A stretch of DNA of 64,000 nt from Mucilaginibacter sp. dw_454 (GTDB lineage Bacteria; Bacteroidota; Bacteroidia; Sphingobacteriales; Sphingobacteriaceae): positions 1,302,001 through 1,366,000 of the forward strand of contig NZ_JAAVVB010000001.1 of assembly GCF_018449775.1 (NCBI RefSeq), written 5' to 3'. Below, piece after piece: positions 17,362-26,306 of this stretch (its first letter is position 1; each line of letters begins with the position of its first letter). A program made the position numbers and the translations under genes. Under the pieces are notes generated by a model. It saw nothing but the letters and a program-made list of their open reading frames with translations, was not told the DNA's origin and made no database searches.

Positions 17362-19971
17362 CTAGCCTTTGATCAAACGTTGGATCTCGTCAAGCTTCAT
17401 CAGAGCCTCTACCGGGGTTAGGGTGTTTACGTCGAGGTTATTCAGGTTATCTCTGATTTTCACCAATACCGGATCGTCGATACTGAACATTTGCATCTGC
17501 ACGGCCTGCTTTTGCACTTTGCGGATACTTTCTTTGATATGCTCGCCACCAGTGCGTTCGTTTTCCAGTTTCCTGAGTATTTCATTAGCGCGGCTCAACA
17601 CTTTGGGTGGCATACCTGCTAACTTAGCCACGTGGATACCAAAACTATGCTCGCTGCCACCCGGCACCAGCTTACGCAAGAAGATGATTTGATGGCCAAT
17701 CTCCTTAACTGTAACGTTAAAGTTCTTGATGCGGTTGAAGGTATTGCTTAACTCATTCAGCTCATGGTAGTGGGTAGCAAACAGCGTCTTGGCTTTTGCT
17801 GTAGGATGATTATGCAGATATTCAGCTATTGACCAGGCAATAGAGATCCCATCATAGGTTGATGTACCGCGGCCAATCTCATCCAGTAAGATCAAACTGC
17901 GGTCTGACAAGTTATTGAGGATACTCGCCGTTTCATTCATCTCCACCATAAAAGTCGATTCGCCCGATGACAAGTTATCCGATGCTCCTACCCTGGTAAA
18001 GATCTTGTCCACTAAGCCTATCGATGCCGATTTAGCCGGCACGAAACAACCCATCTGCCCCATGAGAACTATCAAACCGGTCTGCCTTAACAGAGCCGAC
18101 TTACCCGCCATATTGGGGCCGGTGATGATGATGATTTGTTGTGTTTCAGAATCCAGGAAAACATCATTAGTGATATAGTCCTCGCCCTGCGGCAATGTCT
18201 TCTCTATTACCGGGTGACGTCCGCCTTTAATATCGATGATCCTGCTCTCGTTGATTTCAGGCTTAACATAGTAGTTTTTAATAGATATGGTAGCGAAATT
18301 CAGTAACACATCCAATCGGGCTACCAGCTGCGCATTCAACTGAATGGGCTTGATATACTCGGCAAGGGCATAAAGCAGGTCGTTATATAGCTTGGTTTCT
18401 AAAGCCAGGATCTTCTCTTCAGCGCCTAGGATCTGTTCTTCGTATTCCTTAAGTTCGGGGGTAATGTAGCGCTCGGCGTTAACCAGTGTTTGCTTGCGGA
18501 TCCAGTCGCTTGGTACCTTTTCCCTATGACTATGGGTAACCTCCAAATAATAGCCAAACACATTATTGAACGATACTTTCAACGATGGTATACCCGTGCT
18601 CTCCGCTTCGCGTTTTTGAATCTCTATCAGGTAGCCCTTACCGCCGAAGGCTATCTTACGCAGCCTGTCCAGCTCTTCGCTGATTCCATCGTTCATTACA
18701 GAACCTTTAACCAGCATTACCGGCGGCTCAGGATGCAGTTCGCGGGCTATCTTGTCAGAGATGGTTGTGCATGGATTCAACTGTTCGCCAATAGCTTTTA
18801 ATGGTTGACTACCTGACCCCTCACATAGTTTCTTAATAGTTTCAATAGCTATCAAAGCCTTCTTCAACTGGCAAACCTCGCGTGGGTTAGCCTTCTGCAG
18901 GCCAATCTTTGAGATCAGGCGCTCCAGGTCACCAATCTGGCGGATGTGTTGCTGCAGGTCCTCACGCAGCTCTTCCTCGTTGATCAGATATTCAACTACG
19001 CCTAAGCGATCGTTGATAGGTTTAAGCTCTTTAAGCGGCATCACTATCCATCGACGCAGCAAGCGCGCACCCATGGGTGAGCAGGTTTGATCCAATACGT
19101 CAACCAGCGTATGTGCATTCTCATTGGCCGAGCCTATCAGTTCCAGGTTGCGGACACTAAAACGATCCAGCCATAGGTATCTGTCCTCTTCTATCCTGCT
19201 GATAGCTGAGATATGCTGCAGATTGCGGTGTTCTGTCTCGTTCAGATAATGCAATGCCACACCGGCAGCTACAATGCCCAGGTTCAACTTATCAATACCA
19301 AAGCCTTTTAACGATTTAACGCCGAAGTGCTTCAACAAGGTCTCATAAGCGTAATCGCCACTATATGGCCACTCATCTAAGGTATAGGTGTAGTACCGGT
19401 CACCGTGATCGTCTTTAAACTCGGATTGGCGGCTTTTAGGGTAGATCACCTCGCTTGGTGTAAAGCCTTGTAATAGTTTGTCTATATAGTCGCTATTTCC
19501 CTGGGCGGTTAAGAACTCACCTGTCGAAATATCAATCAACGCTATGCCGATGCTGCTTTTCTCGTAATACAGCGATGCCAGGTAGTTATTGCTCTTTTGA
19601 TTAAGGATGTTGTCGTTAGTAGCTACACCCGGCGTAACCAATTCGGTGACCCCACGTTTTACGATGGTCTTGGTGCTCTTGGGATCTTCCAGTTGGTCAC
19701 AAATAGCTACCCGCTGCCCGGCGCGCACCAATTTAGGCAAGTAGGTATCCAGCGAATGATGCGGGAAGCCTGCTAATTCAATATGCGTAGCAGCGCCATT
19801 GGCTCTGCGGGTCAGGGTGATACCCAGAATGCCTGCAGCCTTAATGGCGTCCTCGCCAAAGGTCTCGTAGAAGTCGCCAACGCGAAACAGCAGCAAAGCG
19901 CCAGGGTACTTGGCCTTAATGGTATTATACTGCTGCATTAAGGGTGTTTCTTTGGTAGCGATCTTTGACAA
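17362..19971 (-). CDS. mutS: DNA mismatch repair protein MutS
   Basis: 869 residues, full length. The mismatch-reading Phe-x-Glu motif is at residues 34-36 (GDFYETF). The C-terminal ATPase has Walker [10 protein letters not shown] near residue 617, the signature [11 protein letters not shown], Walker [16 protein letters not shown] and the following [10 protein letters not shown]. The C-terminal helix-turn-helix [20 protein letters not shown] is present. MutS recognises mispairs and recruits MutL. The start ATG at 19971 gives the usual N-terminus with TPLMQQY. The gene is divergent from an exonuclease III gene across a 299 bp spacer with seven TGAAACA motifs. Confidence 0.98.
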   Translation of the reverse strand: MSKIATKETPLMQQYNTIKAKYPGALLLFRVGDFYETFGEDAIKAAGILGITLTRRANGAATHIELAGFPHHSLDTYLPKLVRAGQRVAICDQLEDPKSTKTIVKRGVTELVTPGVATNDNILNQKSNNYLASLYYEKSSIGIALIDISTGEFLTAQGNSDYIDKLLQGFTPSEVIYPKSRQSEFKDDHGDRYYTYTLDEWPYSGDYAYETLLKHFGVKSLKGFGIDKLNLGIVAAGVALHYLNETEHRNLQHISAISRIEEDRYLWLDRFSVRNLELIGSANENAHTLVDVLDQTCSPMGARLLRRWIVMPLKELKPINDRLGVVEYLINEEELREDLQQHIRQIGDLERLISKIGLQKANPREVCQLKKALIAIETIKKLCEGSGSQPLKAIGEQLNPCTTISDKIARELHPEPPVMLVKGSVMNDGISEELDRLRKIAFGGKGYLIEIQKREAESTGIPSLKVSFNNVFGYYLEVTHSHREKVPSDWIRKQTLVNAERYITPELKEYEEQILGAEEKILALETKLYNDLLYALAEYIKPIQLNAQLVARLDVLLNFATISIKNYYVKPEINESRIIDIKGGRHPVIEKTLPQGEDYITNDVFLDSETQQIIIITGPNMAGKSALLRQTGLIVLMGQMGCFVPAKSASIGLVDKIFTRVGASDNLSSGESTFMVEMNETASILNNLSDRSLILLDEIGRGTSTYDGISIAWSIAEYLHNHPTAKAKTLFATHYHELNELSNTFNRIKNFNVTVKEIGHQIIFLRKLVPGGSEHSFGIHVAKLAGMPPKVLSRANEILRKLENERTGGEHIKESIRKVQKQAVQMQMFSIDDPVLVKIRDNLNNLDVNTLTPVEALMKLDEIQRLIKG

Positions 19972-20063
19972 GCGGTTTACTCCTTTTTAAGTGATGGGTA
20001 AAGTTAAAGCATTAGCCCGGCTTTAGCAGGATTGTTGAAAATTTACAGCTATGTGGATAGTGT

Positions 20064-20232
20064 TGTTTCACGTGAGTGTATGCCAAATGAAACAAGTGAA
20101 ACAGTATTTCCGCTTAAAATATTGACTATTAAATAGTTAATAAAAATAAGTGAAACAAAATGAAACACTAAAAAATACTTAAAAGTCATTTTTTGTTTCA
20201 ATTTTATCGTGCCAATTTTATCTGGTGAAACA
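20064..20232. promoter_or_regulatory. Cluster of seven TGAAACA/TGTTTCA motifs between mutS and xth
   Basis: The 299 bp divergent spacer (19972-20270) carries TGAAACA on either strand at 20064, 20088, 20097, 20151, 20161, 20194 and 20226 (first base, plus-strand coordinates). Two pairs are spaced 9 and 10 bp, about one helical turn. The rest of the spacer is AT-rich with no gene. It may be an array of binding sites for a regulator of one or both repair genes; nothing identifies the protein. Confidence 0.5.
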
Positions 20233-20270
20233 AACTTGAACACGTAGAGTTATTTTTATAAGTTTAAATC

Positions 20271-21044
20271 ATGAAAATAGCTACCTACAATGTTAACGGT
20301 GTAAATGGCCGCCTGCCGGTATTATTACGCTGGTTAGAAGAAACGCAACCCGATGTGGTTTGCCTGCAGGAACTGAAAGCTCCGCAAGAGAAATTTCCGG
20401 AGCAAGCTATTATTGATGCGGGATATAACGCCATATGGCATGGCCAGAAAAGCTGGAACGGCGTGGCTGTTTTAGCCAAAGGCGAAATCAAAGAATTGAA
20501 ACGCGGTTTGCCCGGCGACCCGGAAGATCTGCATAGCCGTTATATTGAAGCGTTGGTAAACGACATTGTCATAGGCTGTTTGTATTTACCTAATGGCAAC
20601 CCTGCTCCCGGGCCAAAGTTCGATTATAAATTACAATGGTTCGAGCGATTCATCAGCCATGCGGAAGGTTTGCTGGCCCGCGGTATCCCGGTAGTATTAA
20701 CGGGCGACTATAACGTAATGCCGACTGAACTGGACGTTTACAAACCCGAGCGCTGGCTGGACGATGCCCTCTTTCGCCCTGAAACACGCGAGGCCTTCCA
20801 TCGCCTGGTAGCGCAAGGGTGGACCGATGCACTGCGCAAGCTCTATCCCAATGAAATCATTTATACTTTTTTTGATTACTTCAGGAATGCCTACGGCCGT
20901 AACGCCGGATTAAGGATTGATCATTTTTTATTGAGTCCTGAAGTTGATAAACGTTTGCTGGCCGCCGGGGTTGATAAGCATGTGCGTGGTTGGGAGAAAA
21001 CAAGCGATCATGCGCCGGTTTGGGTTGAGTTGGCTGATGTTTAA
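20271..21044 (+). CDS. xth: Exodeoxyribonuclease III (AP endonuclease family)
   Basis: 257 residues. ExoIII/EEP-fold motifs: ATYNVNGVNGRLP (metal-binding Asn), CLQELKAP (catalytic Glu), GDYNVMPTELDVY (Asp and Asn), LRIDHFLLS and the C-terminal SDHAPVWVEL (catalytic His). The enzyme nicks abasic sites and digests 3' ends in base-excision repair in the cytoplasm. Some members of this subgroup are annotated XthA; the exact paralogue cannot be fixed. It is divergent from mutS and followed by a 395 bp repeat-filled spacer. Confidence 0.95.
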   Translation: MKIATYNVNGVNGRLPVLLRWLEETQPDVVCLQELKAPQEKFPEQAIIDAGYNAIWHGQKSWNGVAVLAKGEIKELKRGLPGDPEDLHSRYIEALVNDIVIGCLYLPNGNPAPGPKFDYKLQWFERFISHAEGLLARGIPVVLTGDYNVMPTELDVYKPERWLDDALFRPETREAFHRLVAQGWTDALRKLYPNEIIYTFFDYFRNAYGRNAGLRIDHFLLSPEVDKRLLAAGVDKHVRGWEKTSDHAPVWVELADV

Positions 21045-21065
21045 GCGTTTTATGTTGTTAGTGCC

Positions 21066-21237
21066 AACACCACAGGTGTTCGGAAGATCTATTTTTGTCA
21101 TTTTGAGCATAGCGAAAAATCTTATACGTGCGATATAAACGCCGTAAAGTATAGTGGTGCCTACCAATTATATAAGATTCTTCACTCCGTTCAGAATGAC
21201 AAAAGGTTTTTTTTGAGTCTTCCTAACACCTGTGGTG
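21066..21237. repeat. Outer palindrome (family C) enclosing a family B repeat
   Basis: AACACCACAGGTGTTCGGAA begins at 21066 and its inverted partner TTCCTAACACCTGTGGTG ends at 21237; each arm is itself a small palindrome (AACACC/GGTGTT). The arms enclose the family B copy at 21096-21202, so one repeat appears to be nested in another. This lies in the 395 bp gene-free spacer 21045-21439, which holds nothing else but the family A copy at 21283. Confidence 0.65.
21096..21202. repeat. Interspersed palindromic repeat, family B copy 2
   Basis: Begins TGTCATTTTGAGCATAGCGA and ends TTCACTCCGTTCAGAATGACA, with inner arms AATCTTATA and TATAAGATT. The first 20 bp are identical to those of copy 1 at 9343. 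Confidence 0.75.
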
Positions 21238-21282
21238 ACAACCCGAACAACGGCGGGGATATTTAGCGCTAATCAACCACGC

Positions 21283-21375
21283 GTCATTGCGAGGAACGAA
21301 GCAATCTCTACACTTGCTAATCAATGTGCACGATGACTGTCTGTTGTAGAGATTGCGTAGTGGCCGCGCAATGAC
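21283..21375. repeat. Interspersed palindromic repeat, family A copy 1
   Basis: Begins GTCATTGCGAGGAACGAAGC and ends CCGCGCAATGAC. Inner arms are GCAATCTCTAC and GTAGAGATTGC. The central section (GCTAATCAATGTGCAC, ATGACTGTCTGTTGTAGAGA) is almost the same as in copy 7 at 51573. Confidence 0.85.
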
Positions 21376-21439
21376 GGCTTTTGTTAAGATACCCAAAAGC
21401 AAGGTAATACCCAGCGAGACAACTTAGCGCAAGCACACG

Positions 21440-22375
21440 TTATATATAATTCTGCACATCCGGATTAACCTCATCCTCAAAAACATCAGGCTGAATAATT
21501 ACAAAACGAATACGGCCAAATTCTTGTTTGATCTGCTCGCGAATGCGGTCTATGGCTTCATTGATCTCGGCTGTGTCCAGGTCAGGCTTAAAAGCAATGA
21601 TCAGCATCATCAGGATTTCGTCGGGCGACTGATAGGTGGACATCAGGTGCATCAAGTCCATTACTGCCGGGTCACGCTCTACAATTTCATGTATTCGCTT
21701 CTTTGTGTTCTTCCTGATCCCCTCACCCATCAGCAGGCTGCGGCTTTCGCGCGCAAGAATTAAAGACACTATGACTAATATAATACCAATCAAAAGTGAA
21801 GCTACGCCATCTAAATAAGGTTTATGCAGATGATGGCTCAGGTATAAAAACAGGGCCGCTATGGATAAACCAATTACCGCCGCGCTATCCTCAAACAAAA
21901 CCAAAAAAGTTGATGGGTCTTTACTGTTGATGATGGCATCCCACCAGGTTTGTCCATCGCGCAGCTTATTAAACTCAATAGCAGCTATAATTAGTGACGT
22001 CCCTTCAAAAACAACGGATATAGCTAATACAATGTAGCTCCACTTAGGATCGCCCAGGGCAACCGGTTGCAAAATATGGGTAACACCCTGGTATATGGAT
22101 AAACCACCGCCCAAACCAAATATCAATATCGATACCACAAACGACCAGAAATACAGCTCTTTACCATAACCCAGCGGATGATACTTGTCCGGCTTTTTCT
22201 TACTCAGGCTAATCCCCAGCAACAACAGTAATTGGTTTACGGTGTCGACTGCCGAATGTACGCCCTCGGCCATCATAGCCGCGCTGCGGCTTATAGTACC
22301 GGCAACAAATTTGGTAACAGCTATTAACAAGTTGGCCAAAAGCGCTGCGTAAATAGTTTTCTTAATCGTTGCCAT
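21440..22375 (-). CDS. Cation diffusion facilitator family transporter
   Basis: 311 residues from the ATG at 22375 (an in-frame ATG three codons upstream is less likely). Six hydrophobic helices; helix 2 carries AAMMAEGVHSAVDTVNQ, the HxxxD metal site of CDF proteins, and the matching helix 5 site is HKPYLDGVASLLIG. A C-terminal cytoplasmic domain of about 90 residues has the ferredoxin-like pattern. CDF proteins export Zn2+, Fe2+, Mn2+ or Co2+ in exchange for protons. The variant (SLSKKKPDKYHPLGYGKE) is the subgroup often seen in Bacteroidota; metal specificity is uncertain. Single gene. Confidence 0.9.
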   Translation of the reverse strand: MATIKKTIYAALLANLLIAVTKFVAGTISRSAAMMAEGVHSAVDTVNQLLLLLGISLSKKKPDKYHPLGYGKELYFWSFVVSILIFGLGGGLSIYQGVTHILQPVALGDPKWSYIVLAISVVFEGTSLIIAAIEFNKLRDGQTWWDAIINSKDPSTFLVLFEDSAAVIGLSIAALFLYLSHHLHKPYLDGVASLLIGIILVIVSLILARESRSLLMGEGIRKNTKKRIHEIVERDPAVMDLMHLMSTYQSPDEILMMLIIAFKPDLDTAEINEAIDRIREQIKQEFGRIRFVIIQPDVFEDEVNPDVQNYI

Positions 22376-22555
22376 TTCAATCAATAATAGAATTGGCCCG
22401 CTTATGTTTCGATGAAATTAGAAAAAGCTCATTACTAGTTCTTTAAAGCAAGTTATTTTATCGCAACAAGCATAAAATTATCGTCTAAAAATAATTTATA
22501 AAACCCGCAGCTATATTTAATGTTATCTGTAAAATCTATCTAACATTAAATTACT

Positions 22556-23251
22556 ATGAAAACAAACATCAATTACACTGCCCCAAAACTGTTATTGGCC
22601 TCTGCTGCGTTATTATTTGCAGCTTGCCTAAACTCTTGTTCTAAAAAAGACGATAGTGCCGCCGCCCCGACTGCTTCAGCCTTTGTGTTGGCTGTAAATG
22701 CCGCCGAAGGTTCTGACTCGCTGAATTTTTATGCCGACAACAATAAACTCACTACCAGCCCTTTGCCTTACACGGCATCTACAGAATACGTTGGCGTAAA
22801 AGCAGGCACCAATCAGTTGTCATTTAAAAGTACCGGTAGTGGCGGCGTAAATAGTTCGGCTACGTTAACCAGTGTTGCCGGAAAGTATTACACTGCATTT
22901 TATGTTGATGATAAATCGACTCTTGTAATACCCGATGACCGTACTACTCCAGATTCGGCTAAAGCAAGAATCCGCTTTGTTAACCTAAGTTCCGGCATAA
23001 ATTCGGCGGTTGATATTGGCATAACAGACTCGGCCAAAATGGTTAGCGGCCTGGCTTACAAAACAGCTTCGGCTTATAGCAGTGTCAATGCAAATACCAG
23101 GTTTTCGGTATACCTGGCAGGCACACCAGCGGTAGCTTTAAGCATCCCTATGACAGTAGAAGCTACCCGTGTTTATACCGTATATATTTCGGGTGCAACA
23201 CCAGCCACGCTCTCTTATCACGTTTTGATACAGAACTATACGCAATATTGA
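22556..23251 (+). CDS. DUF4397 lipoprotein, first of a tandem pair
   Basis: 231 residues. The signal peptide (LLLASAALLFAACLNSCSKK) contains two Cys-centred lipobox candidates, AAC and NSC, so it should be lipidated. The body is Ser/Thr/Ala-rich with DUF4397-type repeats (FVLAVNAAEGSDSLNFY; KARIRFVNLSSGINSAVDI), a beta-sandwich module seen in Bacteroidota surface proteins. The next gene is a paralogue with the same order of segments, so a local duplication is likely. A terminator follows at 23257. Function unknown. Confidence 0.83.
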   Translation: MKTNINYTAPKLLLASAALLFAACLNSCSKKDDSAAAPTASAFVLAVNAAEGSDSLNFYADNNKLTTSPLPYTASTEYVGVKAGTNQLSFKSTGSGGVNSSATLTSVAGKYYTAFYVDDKSTLVIPDDRTTPDSAKARIRFVNLSSGINSAVDIGITDSAKMVSGLAYKTASAYSSVNANTRFSVYLAGTPAVALSIPMTVEATRVYTVYISGATPATLSYHVLIQNYTQY

Positions 23252-23256
23252 TAAAG

Positions 23257-23294
23257 AATGCCCGTTATAAGCCATTATAGCGGGCATTTCTGTT
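23257..23294 (+). terminator. Rho-independent terminator between the DUF4397 genes
   Basis: AATGCCCGTTATA (from 23257) pairs with TATAGCGGGCATT (to about 23288) around a 4-6 nt loop. The T tract is short, so efficiency may be partial. Confidence 0.65.
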
Positions 23295-23384
23295 ACACTT
23301 TATCATCGTTTAATAAAATCCTGCTATAAAATATAAACTTAAAACATAGCTAATCTTTGTATAATTGCCTTTTATTATCCAATT

Positions 23385-24050
23385 ATGAACAAAACTTTGA
23401 CTTTTAAAACAACCACCAAGTTATTTTCTGCCTTAGCATTTTTGTTATTGGGCGCAACGTCATGCAGTAAAAAAAATGAAGTTACCGGTACTTCTTATGT
23501 ACAAGTAACCAATGCATCAGAGGCCGACTCGCCTTTTGATTTTTACGTAGATGCTACTAAAGAAACTACAACGCCCCTGGCTTATACGCAAAGTTCTGCT
23601 TACGTTTCTGTGAGCAGCGGCGATCATCCGGCTGCTTTTAAAACAGCTTCGAACGGTGTTAATTTAACCGCGTTTACCATTACACCGCAGCCCGGCTTAT
23701 ATTACAGCATATTTTATTTTGGCGGAACTACTGTAGCCATGCAAGACGATTTAAGTGCGCCCGCAACAGGCAAGGCACGTGTGCGGTTTATCAATTTAAA
23801 CCCAGGTGTGCCAACTGCTGTTGATTTTGCAGTTGCTGGTGGCGCCACTCTGGCCAGTAAATTATCGCTTGCGGTAAATTCAGATTATTTTAATGCCGAT
23901 CCGGCCACTACCTTTTCGGCGCTTTCTACCGGTACTACTACAGAACTAATACATATAACAACTGCTATCGAAGCCGGCCATATTTACACCATTTATTTAT
24001 CTGGCACCCTACAGGCCGATTTGCAGGCCACCGTATTATTACAGAAATAA
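23385..24050 (+). CDS. DUF4397 lipoprotein, second of a tandem pair
   Basis: 221 residues, paralogue of the preceding gene. Signal peptide LFSALAFLLLGATSCSKK with lipobox TSC. Repeated DUF4397 strands: YVQVTNASEADSPFDFYVD and KARVRFINLNPGVPTAVDF, parallel to those of the first copy. Each copy has its own terminator and an upstream AT-rich spacer, so they may be expressed separately. The proteins probably sit on the outer-membrane surface; binding partner unknown. Confidence 0.83.
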   Translation: MNKTLTFKTTTKLFSALAFLLLGATSCSKKNEVTGTSYVQVTNASEADSPFDFYVDATKETTTPLAYTQSSAYVSVSSGDHPAAFKTASNGVNLTAFTITPQPGLYYSIFYFGGTTVAMQDDLSAPATGKARVRFINLNPGVPTAVDFAVAGGATLASKLSLAVNSDYFNADPATTFSALSTGTTTELIHITTAIEAGHIYTIYLSGTLQADLQATVLLQK

Positions 24051-24068
24051 CTAATTTTTTATAACAGT

Positions 24069-24104
24069 AAAGCCCGGTAGCATTACCGGGCTTTTTTATT
24101 TTTG
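24069..24104 (+). terminator. Rho-independent terminator after second DUF4397 gene
   Basis: AAGCCCGGTAG pairs with TACCGGGCTT with a short loop, followed by TTTTTATTTTTG. The final part, TATTTTTG at 24097-24104, also matches the TAnnTTTG promoter box, so the terminator tail and a promoter may share bases. Confidence 0.85.
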
Positions 24105-24135
24105 TTGGCCGGCAATTATCGGCCTTTATAAATCT

Positions 24136-24204
24136 ATGAAACTAGTTTACCTTGCAGTAATATTTATAGCTGTAATGATGTTTATACGCACCATACGCCG
24201 GTAA
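24136..24204 (+). CDS. Possible 22-residue membrane peptide
   Basis: ATG at 24136 opens 22 codons ending in TAA at 24202. The product is one hydrophobic stretch (VYLAVIFIAVMMFI) with a basic C-terminus (RTIRR). A TAnnTTTG box at 24097-24104 would give a leader of about 25 nt. Very short, so it could be chance; listed because the composition is that of a membrane peptide and the gap otherwise has no gene. Confidence 0.3.
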   Translation: MKLVYLAVIFIAVMMFIRTIRR

Positions 24205-24206
24205 CA

Positions 24207-25088
24207 TTATTTTCCCTGGTAATTTTGAATAAACCATTTAAGCGCACTGCTGAGGTTTGATTTTTTATAGGCTAAAACCACCTCGCTGTTTACAGGTATA
24301 TCGGTTAAATTTATAAATGTGAGCTGTAAATTGGCATACTGCTGTTTAAGCGACGATGGCAAAATAGATACCCCCAATCCGGCTTCTACCAGTTGTACTA
24401 TAGAGTGAACATTATTAACCTCGTGTGTAATTTCGGGTTTAAACCCCATCCTGTGGCATATTTCAACCAATTTGCTGTGATACTGGGGCGCGTATTCCTT
24501 ATTAAAAAAGATGAAAGGCTTGTCTTTCAAGAATTCTGTTAACTCTTGCCGGTTGTATTTTTTACTGCCTGTTGCCGGGATAACTACCATAAACGGATCA
24601 AAAAACAAAGTCTTAACCATTAGGTGTTCTGATTGTACCGGCGCCCGTAAAATACCCACGTCCAGTTGTCCTTGTTCCAATGCTTCTATCTGTTTAACGG
24701 TGGGGCGTTCATACAGGTTGGTTTTGATGTAAGGAAACTCGATACGTAAGGCTTTCAATATTTCGGCCAGGTAAGGTTGGTACACTGAGCTAATGTAACC
24801 AATTTTGAGTTCGCCACTATCAGCAGCCCGGTGTATTTGGCGGGCCATGTTCTTGCTTTCTTCTAATTGAGCAAAGATTGAATCAACTGATGAAAGGAAA
24901 TATTTCCCGGCCTCGGTCAATGCAACGCGTTTGTTATTTCGCGCAAACAGCTGCACACCAAGCTCATCTTCCAGCTCCTTGATTTGCCTGCTTAGCGGGG
25001 GTTGCGAAATAAACAGGCTGGCAGCCGCGTTTCTGAAATGCAGGTGCTGGGCTACGGCTTTAAAATATTGCAGGTGTCTGATTTCCAT
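24207..25088 (-). CDS. LysR-family transcriptional regulator
   Basis: 293 residues from ATG at 25088 (MEIRHLQYF); an ATG two codons upstream is possible. The N-terminal winged helix-turn-helix (AAASLFISQPPLSRQIKELE, near residues 21-40) is typical of LTTRs, followed by the LysR substrate-binding domain with GYISSVYQPYL and VEAGLGVSILPSS. The gene is divergent from a methyltransferase gene, with an inverted-repeat operator in between, the classic layout in which the LysR protein controls the divergent gene and itself. The co-inducer is unknown. Confidence 0.92.
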   Translation of the reverse strand: MEIRHLQYFKAVAQHLHFRNAAASLFISQPPLSRQIKELEDELGVQLFARNNKRVALTEAGKYFLSSVDSIFAQLEESKNMARQIHRAADSGELKIGYISSVYQPYLAEILKALRIEFPYIKTNLYERPTVKQIEALEQGQLDVGILRAPVQSEHLMVKTLFFDPFMVVIPATGSKKYNRQELTEFLKDKPFIFFNKEYAPQYHSKLVEICHRMGFKPEITHEVNNVHSIVQLVEAGLGVSILPSSLKQQYANLQLTFINLTDIPVNSEVVLAYKKSNLSSALKWFIQNYQGK

Positions 25089-25107
25089 ACTCAATGATAC
25101 TTTATAG

Positions 25108-25133
25108 ATATCAATAATTGATAAAATTGATAT
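25108..25133. promoter_or_regulatory. LysR-type operator in the divergent spacer
   Basis: ATATCAAT (25108-25115) and ATTGATAT (25126-25133) are perfect inverted half-sites, and TATCAATAATTGATA (25109-25123) is a second nested palindrome. The pattern T-N11-A is met. The site is 20 bp from the LysR start and about 59 bp from the methyltransferase ATG. Confidence 0.6.
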
Positions 25134-25191
25134 TTTTCAAATATTGTAAAAACGGATAGCTTTGACAAATCACAAACTAATAACACAACCT

Positions 25192-25914
25192 ATGAGTATT
25201 GATTATTCTAAAAAATCTACCAACGACGAGATCAGAACACGTTTTGATAATGATGTAGAGCGTTTCTCGAATTTAGAGACCGGCCAGGCCACCACCATTG
25301 ATGCTCCGCTAACTTTAGAACTTTGCACAGAGGCTGCCAAATATGTAAACCCTAATGCTACAGACCTGTTGGACATTGGCTGCGGCGCCGGTAACTATAC
25401 GTTAAAGATGTTATCTAAAGTTAGCAACTTAAACTGCACTTTGAACGATTTAAGCCTCCCCATGCTGGAGCGCGCCCAACAACGGGTTAAGCCACAAACT
25501 AACGGACAGGTTACCATCATCCAGGATGATATGCGTAATTTAAATTTGGCCGATAATAGCCTGGATATTGTTTTGGCTGCCGCTACGTTACATCATTTAC
25601 GCGACGATGCCGATTGGGAGCATGTGTTTACCAAAATATATCAAGCTTTGCGCCCGGGTGGCAGTTTCTGGATCTCTGATTTAATCACTCACGACACAAA
25701 GCCACTGGAGGAGCTATTCTATAAACGCTACAGCGATTACCTGGATACGCTTGGCGGGCCGGAGTATCGCCAAAAGGTATTGGACTATGTGGCGCATGAG
25801 GATACTCCACGCTCCATCAATTTCCAAACCGACTTGTTAAAAAAGGTAGGCTTTAAAAGTATAGAGATTTTGCACAAAAACTCTTACTTCGCGGCATTTG
25901 GCGCTATAAAGTAG
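25192..25914 (+). CDS. SAM-dependent class I methyltransferase
   Basis: 240 residues from ATG at 25192; a TTG 30 bp upstream is in frame but less likely. SAM-binding motif I DLLDIGCGAGNYTLKML, the post-I acid region and motif IV-like LDIVLAAATLHHLR are present, followed by LRPGGSFWISDLI. The class fold is clear, the substrate is not. Controlled, by position, by the divergent LysR regulator. A terminator-like hairpin follows at 25934. Confidence 0.88.
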   Translation: MSIDYSKKSTNDEIRTRFDNDVERFSNLETGQATTIDAPLTLELCTEAAKYVNPNATDLLDIGCGAGNYTLKMLSKVSNLNCTLNDLSLPMLERAQQRVKPQTNGQVTIIQDDMRNLNLADNSLDIVLAAATLHHLRDDADWEHVFTKIYQALRPGGSFWISDLITHDTKPLEELFYKRYSDYLDTLGGPEYRQKVLDYVAHEDTPRSINFQTDLLKKVGFKSIEILHKNSYFAAFGAIK

Positions 25915-25933
25915 TTTAAGCTTATTGAAATTC

Positions 25934-25984
25934 AATATCGGCACACCGAATTATTTTAATTTTTCGGATGCCGATATTTTTATT
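25934..25984 (+). terminator. Terminator after methyltransferase gene
   Basis: AATATCGGCACACCGAA pairs with TTCGGATGCCGATATT (one bulge) across an AT-rich loop, then TTTTTATTTTT. It ends 33 bp before ppnP. Confidence 0.75.
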
Positions 25985-26016
25985 TTTATCATCTTCGGCC
26001 ACAAAAAATCAAGACA

Positions 26017-26298
26017 ATGATAAACGTAAACGAATATTTTGGCGGCGCGGTTAAGTCGCTTGCTTATACTGCTGCTGACGGTAAATCTACCATCGGCGTA
26101 ATTGAAACCGGCGAGTACGAATTTGGCACTGCCACCCCTGAAACCATGACCGTAATTGAAGGCGAACTCATTGCCCTGTTGCCGGGAGAAACAAAATGGA
26201 AAAGCTACACCAATGGCCAATCATTTAAGGTTGCTGCCAATACATCATTCAAAGTAAAGGCAGAAGGCCAGGTCTCATACCTTTGTAAATACCAGTAG
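26017..26298 (+). CDS. ppnP: Pyrimidine/purine nucleoside phosphorylase PpnP
   Basis: 93 residues, the normal size. The single cupin domain shows the family's stretches KSLAYTAADGKSTIGV, GEYEFGTATPETMTVIEGEL and the C-terminal VSYLCKY. PpnP (formerly DUF1255/YaiE) splits several nucleosides with phosphate to give base and ribose-1-phosphate. Small soluble cytoplasmic enzyme. It is convergent with a 65-codon gene that ends 8 bp away. Confidence 0.93.
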   Translation: MINVNEYFGGAVKSLAYTAADGKSTIGVIETGEYEFGTATPETMTVIEGELIALLPGETKWKSYTNGQSFKVAANTSFKVKAEGQVSYLCKYQ

Positions 26299-26306
26299 GC
26301 TAATAT

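Noticed and set aside
20049..20243. 64-codon open frame on the minus strand between mutS and xth
   Set aside because: It is made of the TGAAACA motif cluster and A/T-rich sequence, with no protein-like pattern; the region is better read as regulatory.
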